Of a stretch of DNA of 44,520 nt, positions 32,450-41,256 are shown in pieces; position 1 is the first letter of the stretch, and every line of letters starts with the position of its first letter. The stretch comes from Emticicia agri (lineage in GTDB: Bacteria > Bacteroidota > Bacteroidia > Cytophagales > Spirosomataceae). Where the stretch lies: contig NZ_SEWF01000038.1 of assembly GCF_004168285.1 (NCBI RefSeq), forward strand, positions 1-44,520, in the 5' to 3' direction. The notes below the pieces were generated by a model. The model searched no databases. It saw only the letters and a program-made list of their open reading frames with translations, and was not told where the DNA came from. The translations under genes and the position numbers were made by a program.

Positions 32450-33514
32450 ATGAAAAAAGCATTGATTACCGGTATTACCGGGCAGGATGGTGCATACCTG
32501 GCCGATTTTTTATTAAAGAAAGGGTATGAAGTCCACGGGATTAAACGTAGAAGTTCATTAATCAATACCCAGCGAGTGGATCATTTGTATGAAGATTTAC
32601 ACGAAAGAGGTGTGAAGTTCATTATGCATTATGGGGATTTATCTGATTCTACAAACATTATTCGTATTGTTCAGGAAGTTCAGCCGGATGAAATTTACAA
32701 TTTAGGTGCTATGTCTCATGTGAAAGTTTCCTTTGATGAACCGGAATATACAGCACAAGTGGATGGAATTGGTACTTTGCGAGTTTTAGAGGCAGTCAGA
32801 CTTCTGGGATTAATAGAAAAAACTAAAATATATCAGGCATCAACTTCTGAGCTATATGGATTAGTACAGGCAGTTCCCCAATCTGAAACGACTCCCTTTT
32901 ATCCACGTTCGCCCTATGCAGTTGCAAAATTATATGGCTATTGGATTACTGTAAATTATCGGGAAGCTTATAATATGTTTGCGGTGAATGGTATTTTATT
33001 TAATCACGAATCTCCTTTACGTGGAGAAACATTTGTTACCAGAAAAATTACCCGTGCAGTTGCGCAAATTGCTTTAGGACAACAAGAGGCTTTGTACCTG
33101 GGTAATCTTGATGCACAACGAGATTGGGGACATGCAAAAGATTATGTAGAGGCCATGTGGTTAATTCTTCAACAAGAAGAACCTGAAGATTTTGTTATTG
33201 CTACAGGCATTACTACCCGAGTAAGAGAGTTTGTTAGAATGGCGTTTGCAGAAGTTGGCATTGAGGTAGAATTTAAAGGAGAAGGTGTAGATGAGGTTGG
33301 ATACATTACCGCCTGTACACATCCGGACTATCAAATTACCATTGGGAAAGAAGTTGTTTTTGTTGATCCACGCTATTTCAGACCTACGGAAGTAGATTTA
33401 CTCATTGGTGATCCTACCAAGTCCAAAACAAAATTAGGTTGGGAACCTAAATACGATTTACCTGCATTAGTGAAAGATATGATGCAGGCAGATGTGAAAT
33501 TATTCAGTAAATAG
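32450..33514 (+). CDS. gmd: GDP-mannose 4,6-dehydratase
   Basis: This 354-residue enzyme makes GDP-4-keto-6-deoxy-D-mannose, the first step from GDP-mannose toward GDP-L-fucose. Motifs: [19 protein letters not shown] (NADP binding), [45 protein letters not shown] with the catalytic Glu nearby, [15 protein letters not shown] (Tyr-x-x-x-Lys), and [16 protein letters not shown], all diagnostic of Gmd. The length is a little shorter than the usual 370 residues but no motif is missing. It is the last gene of the main cluster before a 530-base gap; its substrate is supplied by ManC. Confidence 0.96.
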   Translation: MKKALITGITGQDGAYLADFLLKKGYEVHGIKRRSSLINTQRVDHLYEDLHERGVKFIMHYGDLSDSTNIIRIVQEVQPDEIYNLGAMSHVKVSFDEPEYTAQVDGIGTLRVLEAVRLLGLIEKTKIYQASTSELYGLVQAVPQSETTPFYPRSPYAVAKLYGYWITVNYREAYNMFAVNGILFNHESPLRGETFVTRKITRAVAQIALGQQEALYLGNLDAQRDWGHAKDYVEAMWLILQQEEPEDFVIATGITTRVREFVRMAFAEVGIEVEFKGEGVDEVGYITACTHPDYQITIGKEVVFVDPRYFRPTEVDLLIGDPTKSKTKLGWEPKYDLPALVKDMMQADVKLFSK

Positions 33515-34044
33515 GTTTAGATAATAGTCTTAAAAGACTTAATAAGGCTACCTAAAATCTGTAAGGCTAAAAAAATATTTTTATTTTATAGGACAAACTT
33601 TACAATTTATTGTCTTTAAAAAAGAATATTAAAATATTTGATTGCCGAAGAATAAATATATCAAATATTATTTGGCAATAAGCGTAATTACCCCTATTTT
33701 AGAGGTAAATAAATGTTACAAGGCTGTGTTAAAGAAAAGTACAATTATCCCTTGTCTCGTATTAAAATTCAAAATTTAGAGTTTTAACTATAACTAAAAT
33801 TCGGCGTAATATTTGTATTTTAATATATCTGACGCCATAATAATTAACTACAACAAAACATTAAAAATGCCTTTAGGCAACATTGTAAATTCAATTGATA
33901 AAATTGAAAATTTAATGTTGCATGGATGGTTTTTGTTAAAAAATTAATGGACGTTTATTGATTATCGTTAGCAACGAAATTCGGATTTTTTTATTAGTAA
34001 ATATTATTTTTAAATACAATTATCTCTTACAAATTCAATGTAAT
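33515..34044. other. Intergenic region with two imperfect hairpins
   Basis: AT-rich, no gene. An inverted repeat at 33641-33679 (ATTGCCGAAGAATA with TATTATTTGGCAAT, two wobbles) and a longer one at 33877-33921 (GCAACATT...AATGTTGC, with an inner CAATT/AATTG) could form hairpins. The second is followed by GGTTTTTG and lies 120 bases before the lipoprotein gene. These may end the gmd transcript or act as a leader of the next unit. No clear promoter consensus found. Confidence 0.45.
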
Positions 34045-35103
34045 ATGAAAGCGAAAAGCCCTCTAAAATTTGCCAGCTTAGGTCTAGCATTATTTCTAGC
34101 GATGAGCCTATATAATTGCAAGCCAAAAGAAACACCGTTTGAAGTTCCTGATTTTAATTCAGGATATAAAGATGTAAAACTTCCTGATTTAACCCAGACA
34201 CAACCCGCCGCAGTTACGTCTACTCCTGGTAGTATCACCGCCTCTACAACTGCTACTGCAGCTTCTACAGGTTTAGCATCTGGAACGGTTACTGCCGCAG
34301 TTACTTCTACAGCGACAGATATTGAAAAAGTGGTAACTCCTACTGAGGCTGGTAACTTAGCAGCAGCTTTTACCCCTGCAGTTGTGAACACCATGTTAAG
34401 TGGGGGAGCGATACCCACGGATTTAAGTGCTCAAATGAAAGTAATAGCTGCTGATCCGGCTTTAGCTGCTTATTTACCCAAGGTAACTAATCCCTCTGTC
34501 AATGGGGTAGTAGTTTCTGGGTTTATTAAGGAAACTGTTCTTCCTGGCAAAGATGCTGATTTGCCATTAATCACTATGCCGGATTTTGATGTAACAGATG
34601 TTACTGCCACTCCTTGCACTGAAGCTGCGGCCAATGCATTTGCTGCTGCAAAGAAAATATTGGATGATACAAAATCTACCCAGGAAAAAACAGTGAATGA
34701 TGCATATGCATCCAGAGTAGCAGGGGCCAATAGTGCCACTTGTAAATCCAGTGCTACTACTGCTTTAACTGCAGCGGCTACTGCTGCCAAAACGAAGCTT
34801 GACCAGCAGTTAGCAGGCTTAAATACCTTATTAACTAATAAAACTATTTCACAGAATACGTATAATCTCTTAAGCTTCTTTGTTTATTTTGATTTATATA
34901 ACTCTGTTGTTGCGGCAACTGGTTTTTATGCAGCTACTATTAAGGCGTGTGATGTGACAGCAGATGCAACCATCGCAGCTGCAAAAGCAGCCCAAACTGC
35001 AGATTTAGCTAAAATTCAGACAGCTTATACAACTTCATTAACAGGTATACAAACTAAACTGAATGCCGATATGAAGACTTGTCATGACCAAGGTCAAGGT
35101 TGA
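34045..35103 (+). CDS. Ala/Thr-rich lipoprotein of the polysaccharide envelope module
   Basis: I start it at 34045, giving MKAKSPLKFASLGLALFLAM and lipobox SLYNC (Cys25); a TTG at 33958 would spoil the signal peptide. The mature protein (352 residues in the precursor) has an Ala/Thr/Ser/Val-rich low-complexity stretch at about 60-110, a middle region with VVSGFIKETVLPG, and a helical Ala-rich C-terminal part (about 190-350) that could form a coiled coil. Four Cys (191, 233, 302, 346) are spaced in this last part and could form two disulfides. I recognise no family. An Ala/Thr-rich secreted protein next to YjbH loosely recalls the E. coli yjbEFGH operon, where YjbE is small and Ala/Thr-rich. 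This is a layout analogy, not homology. Confidence 0.7.
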   Translation: MKAKSPLKFASLGLALFLAMSLYNCKPKETPFEVPDFNSGYKDVKLPDLTQTQPAAVTSTPGSITASTTATAASTGLASGTVTAAVTSTATDIEKVVTPTEAGNLAAAFTPAVVNTMLSGGAIPTDLSAQMKVIAADPALAAYLPKVTNPSVNGVVVSGFIKETVLPGKDADLPLITMPDFDVTDVTATPCTEAAANAFAAAKKILDDTKSTQEKTVNDAYASRVAGANSATCKSSATTALTAAATAAKTKLDQQLAGLNTLLTNKTISQNTYNLLSFFVYFDLYNSVVAATGFYAATIKACDVTADATIAAAKAAQTADLAKIQTAYTTSLTGIQTKLNADMKTCHDQGQG

Positions 35104-35152
35104 TATATCCATAACTCTTAAAAGCGTGATTCTTCTGAAGAAATCTCCTTTT

Positions 35153-35197
35153 ACCCCATCTTTCTCTTCTGTGAAGTTAAGAAGGAGAGATGGGGTT
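35153..35197 (+). other. Strong hairpin between the lipoprotein and yjbH-like genes
   Basis: ACCCCATCT (from 35155) pairs with AGATGGGGT (ending near 35196), with further partial pairing of the pyrimidine/purine tracts inside. There is no T-run after the stem on the plus strand, so it is unlikely to be a simple intrinsic terminator. It ends about 30 bases before the start codon at 35228 and may influence mRNA stability or translation. Confidence 0.5.
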
Positions 35198-35227
35198 ATG
35201 TATTTACAACATAAGTTTTCTTTATAC

Positions 35228-36040
35228 ATGAAAGTTGTGTGCAGCTTATGCTTTATTTTTATAGGTAGTTTCTCTTACAGTCAGATTAATTTATCCGGTA
35301 AACAAGGCTTGCTATATATTCCTGATGCCAGGTTCCTGAATGATGGCTCCTTTACATTCGGCTATAATTATAATCCTATGAAGTATTCCTTAGGCAGCCC
35401 TGGTAAGAATGCAGAACAAGTCTTATTTGCCAATATTGTTTTGTCTCCTCGTTTCGATGTTACTGTAAGTTTACTCCAGTTAATTGCTACGGAACAAAAT
35501 AAGGTAAGTCAGGGAATTGGAGACCGAATTTTAGATTTCCGGTATCTACTTTTAAAAGAGAAAAAAATACAGCCTTCTGTTGCTTTTGTGATGTCATCCC
35601 CTTTTACCATTCATGCGTTTCTTTTGACACATGCGGTGGTCGGTACCAAACATATCAAGTTTAACCCTGCTATCAATTTGGGGGTAACACTCGGTTATGG
35701 TAGTCCTTATTTTATCTATAGGAATGAAGATAATACAACTAACTCTAATATTTTTTCTAGTTTTAAGTGGCAAAATAAACGTGAGTACCATGGGGGGCGA
35801 GTACTTTATTTAGTTGGCCCATTTGGCGGCCTCAATTTGAAGTTTAAAAATATAGCAGGACTCATGGCAGAATGGGATTCACAACACTTGAATGTAGGAG
35901 CTTATATCACTCTTTGGAAGAGTTGGACAATTCAGGGAGGACTACTGAATAAAGACAAGGTAATGTTTGGCAGTTCAGTTCAAATCCCATTATTAAAATC
36001 TAAGAAACGCATTGCTAAATTGGATAAAAATATCTATTAG
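35228..36040 (+). CDS. YjbH-type outer-membrane protein, N-terminal half
   Basis: I start it at 35228 because MKVVCSLCFIFIGSFSYSQ is a clean signal peptide; in-frame ATGs at 35198 and 35084 lie upstream, the latter inside the lipoprotein gene. The mature part matches the start of YjbH: GKQGLLYIPDARFLNDGSFTFGYNYNP, a series of amphipathic strands, and the box GGRVLYLVGPFGGLNLKF...GLMAEWDSQHLNVGAY. YjbH is an outer-membrane beta-barrel tied to exopolysaccharide production in E. coli and is usually about 700 residues. This gene encodes only 270, and the rest seems to be encoded by the next gene. It ends 29 bases inside that gene. Confidence 0.8.
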   Translation: MKVVCSLCFIFIGSFSYSQINLSGKQGLLYIPDARFLNDGSFTFGYNYNPMKYSLGSPGKNAEQVLFANIVLSPRFDVTVSLLQLIATEQNKVSQGIGDRILDFRYLLLKEKKIQPSVAFVMSSPFTIHAFLLTHAVVGTKHIKFNPAINLGVTLGYGSPYFIYRNEDNTTNSNIFSSFKWQNKREYHGGRVLYLVGPFGGLNLKFKNIAGLMAEWDSQHLNVGAYITLWKSWTIQGGLLNKDKVMFGSSVQIPLLKSKKRIAKLDKNIY

Positions 36041-37142
36041 TGGAATAATAGGAATATTATTGCTTCAGGTTGGTTATGCCCAGACTGATAAAAAGGATAA
36101 AACTCTTCTTCGGTATGACCGAGTGAGACAAGATACTTTAGGTGTTAGCTATGAACAACGTACTTATAGAAACCCTTATAATGGCTTTTTAGAGCTACGG
36201 TACGCTTTAACAGATAGCAGTAGTCAGGTATATGTTCCACTGTTTCAGGGGGTACCCATTGCATCTTTTCAAAAGAAACGCAACCATATTGTTGTGACCC
36301 CTTTAGAAGAAGAAAATCACCGGATTTTAGGAATACAACAATGGTTTCCTTTCAGGGAGTATAAATTGGATTTTTCTTTATTGCCGCAGTTTACTGCTAA
36401 ATTTGGTAATTATGATAATCCCGTTGAAGCAAAAATTAATTTACTATTAAACACGCAACTATATTTAGGGAGAGGTCTGGCATTAACCACAGGAATTACT
36501 TTTCCGATTATCAATGATTTAGATAAGCAATCCATGAGATTGCGTATGGCTCCAACATTTCTGAATAAATTTCTCGTTTTTAAGCGATCAAATTTTATGA
36601 GTATTTCTGCAGGTTTATTTTACAAAGATCAATATGGTATCAACGTACAGTATAGATTTTTTGATGTCAATAAACATTGGTCATTTGGGTTAGAGGGAGC
36701 ATATACAGGTTACTATAGGATTTCAGGTGAGTATTTTGAATATCAAAAACCGGAGTACGTATTGTTATTGGGGGATATAAGTTATCGGATGTATAAACAT
36801 GATATTACGCTCAAACTTTCAGGAGGACAGTATTTATATAATGACAGAGGTATCAGGTTCGATTTAATCAGACAGTTTACCAATGTGGAAATTGGATTCT
36901 ATGCCTTAAAAACAACGAATGGGGCTTCTGTAGGTTTTAATTTCGCTGTTCCGATTCCGCCAGGTTCGATTGTAAAAACGAAACATTTTCATCTAAGGAC
37001 TGCTGACGAATTCAGGTGGGAATACCTGTATGTGAAAGGTTATAATATAGGCGAACGGTATAGAACCGGCTATCAATTAGATGAAAAGTTAAGAATGTAT
37101 CATAGTAGTTATTGGAATAATCAATTACGCAGTAACCTTTAG
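36012..37142 (+). CDS. YjbH-type outer-membrane protein, C-terminal half
   Basis: This 376-residue product begins with TTG at 36012, overlapping the previous gene by 29 bases. TTG is accepted because it opens a convincing signal peptide (MLNWIKISISGIIGILLLQV, then GYAQ) and no ATG is in place. The body matches the C-terminal half of YjbH: SMRLRMAPTFLNKF, SISAGLFYKDQYGINVQYRF, LKLSGGQYLYNDRGIRFDLI and VEIGFYALKTT, ending in FNFAVPIPPG. Together with its neighbour the mature length is about 620 residues, near full-length YjbH. Because it has its own signal peptide, this is a true two-protein arrangement, not a recent frameshift. Confidence 0.78.
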   Translation: MLNWIKISISGIIGILLLQVGYAQTDKKDKTLLRYDRVRQDTLGVSYEQRTYRNPYNGFLELRYALTDSSSQVYVPLFQGVPIASFQKKRNHIVVTPLEEENHRILGIQQWFPFREYKLDFSLLPQFTAKFGNYDNPVEAKINLLLNTQLYLGRGLALTTGITFPIINDLDKQSMRLRMAPTFLNKFLVFKRSNFMSISAGLFYKDQYGINVQYRFFDVNKHWSFGLEGAYTGYYRISGEYFEYQKPEYVLLLGDISYRMYKHDITLKLSGGQYLYNDRGIRFDLIRQFTNVEIGFYALKTTNGASVGFNFAVPIPPGSIVKTKHFHLRTADEFRWEYLYVKGYNIGERYRTGYQLDEKLRMYHSSYWNNQLRSNL

Positions 37143-37152
37143 TGCAATGTGA

Positions 37153-37188
37153 ATAATAGCAATTTTAACTTTAGTTGAAGTGCTATTT
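37153..37188 (+). terminator. Imperfect hairpin after the second yjbH-like gene
   Basis: AATAGCA (37155-37161) pairs with TGCTATT (37181-37187), with imperfect inner pairing. Only a weak A/T tail follows, so terminator activity is uncertain. Confidence 0.35.
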
Positions 37189-37324
37189 AAACAAAATAAG
37201 GAGTTCGTGGATTTTTCAAGTTTATCACGGCCAAGGATAATTAGACCGTATTCCCAACATAATTTTTCAGCGTGTTTATCTATCCTGAGTTGCTAAGTTT
37301 TTAACAAAAAAGAGCTAAGTAGAC

Positions 37325-38029
37325 ATGAAGATTTTTCTTATAAATACATACTTATTTTTAATGTGTTTTTTATCTGAAGAAAGCCTGGCGATGACAACAG
37401 ATACTTCTTTTGCTGGCGCCATTAAAAAAACGGTTATAGGGGTAAACTTATCAACTCAGGGAATTGGTGGAACCATTTCAATGGTCATTCCTTCAAAAGT
37501 CGTATTAGTAGGAGAAGTAGGATACAGTTTTTTTAAATATACAAAGGATATTAATTACAGAACACCGGAAGAATCCGACATTTTTTTTCAGCCAGATATC
37601 CATCAACACATAGTAACAGGGATGATTAGTTGGTACCCATTTAAGAAAAGGTTGATTTATTTCAAAAGTGGGATTGGGTATGGAATCAGACAGCGGTATT
37701 TTGTAAGGGTAACTTCGCCTACCGGACTCCTCCTAGGAGGGGTAGAAATTTCCTCAGAAGATTTTGGACAGGTGGATTTAGCCGTTCAATGGAGCCGTTT
37801 AATGCCTTATGTAGGGGTAGGGATTGGGAGACCCAGCCCTAAAAAGAAGTTAGGAGTTAGTTTTAATGTGGGATGTTTTTATATGGGCAGCCCGAAATTA
37901 CTTGCGCAGTTTGAGGGTTTTCTTGAATCTACGACACTGGATAGCCAGATAGCCGTTATTCAGAAAAATATGAAGAACTACAGTTATTTTCCAGTATTGT
38001 CTGTTAGTCTTAGGTATAGAATAAAATAG
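37325..38029 (+). CDS. Outer-membrane beta-barrel protein, hypothetical
   Basis: This 234-residue protein has a signal peptide (MKIFLINTYLFLMCFLSEES, cleavage near SLA-MTT). The mature chain is a series of alternating hydrophobic/polar strands (KTVIGVNLSTQGIGGTISMV, LVGEVGYSFFKYTK, IYFKSGIGYGIRQRYFVRV, LGVSFNVGCFYMG) and ends in VLSVSLRYRIK, a typical last strand of a small barrel. It resembles porin-like proteins of 8-10 strands, but no family is diagnostic. It follows the YjbH pair after 182 bases, on the same strand, and probably belongs to the same envelope module. Confidence 0.68.
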   Translation: MKIFLINTYLFLMCFLSEESLAMTTDTSFAGAIKKTVIGVNLSTQGIGGTISMVIPSKVVLVGEVGYSFFKYTKDINYRTPEESDIFFQPDIHQHIVTGMISWYPFKKRLIYFKSGIGYGIRQRYFVRVTSPTGLLLGGVEISSEDFGQVDLAVQWSRLMPYVGVGIGRPSPKKKLGVSFNVGCFYMGSPKLLAQFEGFLESTTLDSQIAVIQKNMKNYSYFPVLSVSLRYRIK

Positions 38030-38132
38030 CATTAGATAAGCTTATGGTTTGCTCTTATCATATTTGAAAAGAGAAATTATTAATCGGTTTGGAAGAAGTG
38101 TTTTGAAAGTATTAAATCAATTGGGCTGTTCT

Positions 38133-39755
38133 ATGAAGCTTAAAAAGTCATATAAATTGTTAATTGCAGTAGCTTTGGAATGGATTATTCTTGGTGCCTG
38201 CAAAAATCCTCTGGATGGGTTTCAGTTACTCTTCAAAGAACCGATTGAAAAGGCTAAATTAGAGATAAGATTTTCCAGTACAACTGGAAAACTCCCAGAC
38301 AATATCAAATTGACTATAACTGGGAAAGATGCGGATAAAATAGTGACTAACCTGAATACAAAAAATTTTAAAATTAACAAAGAAGGGATTATTTTCTTAG
38401 CAGTAGATCCGGAAATTTTACCGTCAACTCAAGCACCCATTACCTTTACAATCGTAGCGGAAGCAGAGGGCTTTACAAAACTCATTAAGGAATTTACTTT
38501 TACTGGTACAGGGAATCAATTTTACAGTCCTCGGTTTTTTAATATAGCTACTCCACCAACAGGGGTATCTGCTAATCAATTTAAATTATCAGCGAATGCA
38601 AACGGAGAAATAACAAAATCATATATACTAAAGCCCGAGCAGACAAATAAACAGGAGAATGCGCTTGTCTCAGTTCGGGAGGGAACCACTTTTTTGAATA
38701 CACAAAAACAAGTAGTGACTGGGGAAATGGATTTTGTTATTCACCATTTTGATAATCGCTCCGGTATATCTTATCTTCCTGAAGGCGGTATAGCCAGAAA
38801 TCCTGTTGATAAAAATAATATTAATTTACCTGACGCTTTTAACTTTTCACCAGTGGCAAGTTTTGCTGCCATAGAAATAAGTTCAAATAAGCAAGAAGTA
38901 GTAAGGTCTTTTTCTAAACCTATAGCAGTTACTTTTGAATTAAATCCGAATACGGTAAACCCTGATACAAAAGCTGCTATAAAAGTTGGAGACAGTGTCC
39001 CTTTAATTAGCTATAGTCCCTATACTGGCGTCTGGAAGGTGGAAGGGAATTCTACGATTGTAAAAAATACCAATACAGGAAAACTGGAGTGTACAGCTGA
39101 AATTAGCTATCCTGCCTATTGGATCAATGGTTGGCCTCGCTGGCTTTGTAAACAAGGCCCAGCATTTACTATTAAGAGTAATTTCAAAGATGTCGATCTC
39201 TCTTATTATTGTGTGTTGGTAAATGCAAAAACCGGAAATACGATTGCAAGCTATTATATCAATTTAAATAACAATGCTGTCTTCAGGCTGAGTAATATGC
39301 CTAAAGAAACGGAGGAGACCAGACTAAAATTATTTAATTTCAATAATATCTATGGTGGGGATCGGAATAAGTCAATCTTTGAATCAAGTAGTTTTAATAT
39401 TTGTGAAAGCAAGAGTTTTAGTATAGATGTTACCGCATTGCCTGTACCACCAGCAATAGAGCTTGAATTTGATATTACCTGCCCTAGGGGCAAAAAATTG
39501 GATGAAGCTTCGATCCCTTCTCAGATGAAGACACAGTTCAGTGAGCCTGGTAAAAATCAGTGGATTAATATGCCGACCATTACCAGAAATGCGACAACAG
39601 CAAAAACCTATATGCTCAGAATCGGCCAGAAATATGATTTGAGAGCCAGCACTGATGGCGGGGTAAACTGGCCTTATAAACAAAATAATTATTTGATTGA
39701 TAAAAAGAAGTGGGCCTTTGAAATCTTAGGAGATGAATTAGGTTATTGTAAATAG
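38133..39755 (+). CDS. Large lipoprotein of the polysaccharide envelope module, hypothetical
   Basis: I start it at 38133, giving MKLKKSYKLLIAVALEWIIL and a perfect lipobox LGAC (Cys23); a TTG at 38049 would place 28 residues before the signal peptide. The 540-residue precursor is beta-rich without low complexity. About 45-130 looks like an Ig-like or carboxypeptidase-regulatory-like domain (AKLEIRFSSTTGKLPDNIKL and onward). About 180-350 includes VSVREGTTFLNTQ and PISYSPYTGVWKVEG-like segments (actual text LISYSPYTGVWKVEG), and a Trp/Cys-rich patch follows (YWINGWPRWLCKQGP). I recognise no family. It may bind the polymer or the neighbouring barrels at the outer membrane; this is inferred from position only. 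Confidence 0.7.
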   Translation: MKLKKSYKLLIAVALEWIILGACKNPLDGFQLLFKEPIEKAKLEIRFSSTTGKLPDNIKLTITGKDADKIVTNLNTKNFKINKEGIIFLAVDPEILPSTQAPITFTIVAEAEGFTKLIKEFTFTGTGNQFYSPRFFNIATPPTGVSANQFKLSANANGEITKSYILKPEQTNKQENALVSVREGTTFLNTQKQVVTGEMDFVIHHFDNRSGISYLPEGGIARNPVDKNNINLPDAFNFSPVASFAAIEISSNKQEVVRSFSKPIAVTFELNPNTVNPDTKAAIKVGDSVPLISYSPYTGVWKVEGNSTIVKNTNTGKLECTAEISYPAYWINGWPRWLCKQGPAFTIKSNFKDVDLSYYCVLVNAKTGNTIASYYINLNNNAVFRLSNMPKETEETRLKLFNFNNIYGGDRNKSIFESSSFNICESKSFSIDVTALPVPPAIELEFDITCPRGKKLDEASIPSQMKTQFSEPGKNQWINMPTITRNATTAKTYMLRIGQKYDLRASTDGGVNWPYKQNNYLIDKKKWAFEILGDELGYCK

Positions 39756-39832
39756 TGAAATTTCTATCAGTATATCTTATTTACTATGATTTAGTAACCT
39801 TTTGATAAGTAGAATTTTGTAAGTACATGTAA

Positions 39833-39850
39833 TAAAGGGAATTCCCTTTA
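39833..39850. promoter_or_regulatory. 18-base perfect palindrome before the wcaJ-like gene
   Basis: TAAAGGGAATTCCCTTTA is a perfect inverted repeat ending 9 bases before the ATG at 39860. It could be an operator for a dimeric repressor. In the mRNA it could form a short hairpin over the ribosome-binding region, though the absence of a loop weakens that reading. Confidence 0.5.
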
Positions 39851-39859
39851 CCAAATACC

Positions 39860-41248
39860 ATGGTTTCAAATGTAAAAAAAATATATCATATAAGATTATT
39901 GACAGATTCTGTCTGTATCATTCTTTGTTTTGGGGCGGCCCAAATATTAAGTAGCCGGTCGTTTACCAATAGAGACTTTTTTCTGCTGTTTTTTTTGTTA
40001 ATAGGGTGGTATTTTTCAAGTCGCTATACGGAACTATATGATGAATTCAGGACAGTGAAGTATATAGACGAATTTTTAGTGTTAATTCCTAATATTATTG
40101 TTCAAGGCGTAACACTTATGATTTACTTATTTCTGATCAATGATCGAGTATACGCCCGTAAACTGGTTTTTCTAGATATTTTATTAGTTCTGTTATTAAT
40201 GACTTTGCAAAAATATCTGTTCAAAAAAATAAGCTTATTCATTTATGAAAAAGGTTATAAAATAAAGAATATTCTGATTGTAGGGACAGGGGAAAGTGCT
40301 GTGTCTTTCTATAAAATTTTCAGCGAATCTCCTCAGTTTGGGTACAAAGTAGCTGGCTTTATTGATGAACATAAACCAGAATTTCTCAATGGAAAGTATA
40401 GTGGTAATTTAGCCAGTCTTGAAGAAATTCTTAAGAAAAAATCCATCCATGAGGTTATTGTTGCTTTACCGACATTTAATAAATCCTATGTTGAAAAAAT
40501 TATTCATATTACTGAAAAGGAAGGCGTGAAAACACGGATTATTCCTGAATATAGCCAGTATGGATTTAAACAATATAAACTGGAATTATTTGGAGGGAAT
40601 CCAATCCTTACCTTGAGAAAAAACCCTTTAGAAGAATGGCACTTCCGGTTAATTAAAAGGTTATTCGATATTGTCTTTAGTCTGGTAGTAATTATCTTTA
40701 TTTTCTCTTGGTTGATACCTGTCATAGCTATTCTCATCAAGTTAGACTCTAAAGGCCCCATTTTTTATTTACAGGAAAGATGGGGAAAAAATAACCAGAA
40801 AATTATTTGTTTTAAGTTTCGTTCCATGTACAGTGAAAGCTCTACCCGTAAAAAAGATGGTGGTTTCTGGCAAACTGAAAAAGATGATCCCAGAATAACT
40901 AAAGTGGGTAAGTTTTTACGAAGAACCAATTTAGATGAACTACCTCAATTTTTTAACGTATTACTGGGGGATATGTCAGTAGTGGGTCCAAGACCACATG
41001 CCGTGCAACATAATATTGAAAGTAAAGAGCAGATTGATAATTACTTATTAAGACACTGGGTAAAGCCAGGTATTACAGGATGGGCACAGGTAAATGGCTA
41101 TCGTGGGGAAACAAAAGATATTGCCTTAATGAAAAAGCGGGTTGAATTTGATATCTGGTACATTGAACACTGGGACATCTGGCTTGATATAAAAATTATT
41201 ACTGTAACTGTTTATAATATGATTAAAGGAGAAATGATGGCTTATTAG
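39860..41248 (+). CDS. Polyprenyl-phosphate hexose-1-phosphate transferase (WcaJ type)
   Basis: This 462-residue enzyme starts repeat-unit synthesis by moving a hexose 1-phosphate (often glucose) from a UDP-sugar to undecaprenyl phosphate. The N-terminal half has four membrane helices and a Rossmann-like domain (NILIVGTGESAVSFYKIF). The C-terminal catalytic domain has KRLFDIVFSLVVIIFIFSWL (re-entrant helix), GPIFYLQERWGKNNQKIICFKFRSM, DDPRITKVGKFLRRTNLDELPQFFNV, MSVVGPRPHA, and PGITGWAQVNGYRGET, all diagnostic of the WbaP/WcaJ family. It stands at the end of the plus-strand genes with a palindrome at its start. Which hexose it transfers is uncertain. Confidence 0.93.
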   Translation: MVSNVKKIYHIRLLTDSVCIILCFGAAQILSSRSFTNRDFFLLFFLLIGWYFSSRYTELYDEFRTVKYIDEFLVLIPNIIVQGVTLMIYLFLINDRVYARKLVFLDILLVLLLMTLQKYLFKKISLFIYEKGYKIKNILIVGTGESAVSFYKIFSESPQFGYKVAGFIDEHKPEFLNGKYSGNLASLEEILKKKSIHEVIVALPTFNKSYVEKIIHITEKEGVKTRIIPEYSQYGFKQYKLELFGGNPILTLRKNPLEEWHFRLIKRLFDIVFSLVVIIFIFSWLIPVIAILIKLDSKGPIFYLQERWGKNNQKIICFKFRSMYSESSTRKKDGGFWQTEKDDPRITKVGKFLRRTNLDELPQFFNVLLGDMSVVGPRPHAVQHNIESKEQIDNYLLRHWVKPGITGWAQVNGYRGETKDIALMKKRVEFDIWYIEHWDIWLDIKIITVTVYNMIKGEMMAY

Positions 41249-41256
41249 TATATTCC

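Noticed and set aside
34035-34790. Two long minus-strand frames opposite the Ala/Thr-rich lipoprotein.
   Set aside because: Antisense shadows caused by the Ala/Thr codon bias of the real gene, which has a signal peptide and lipobox.
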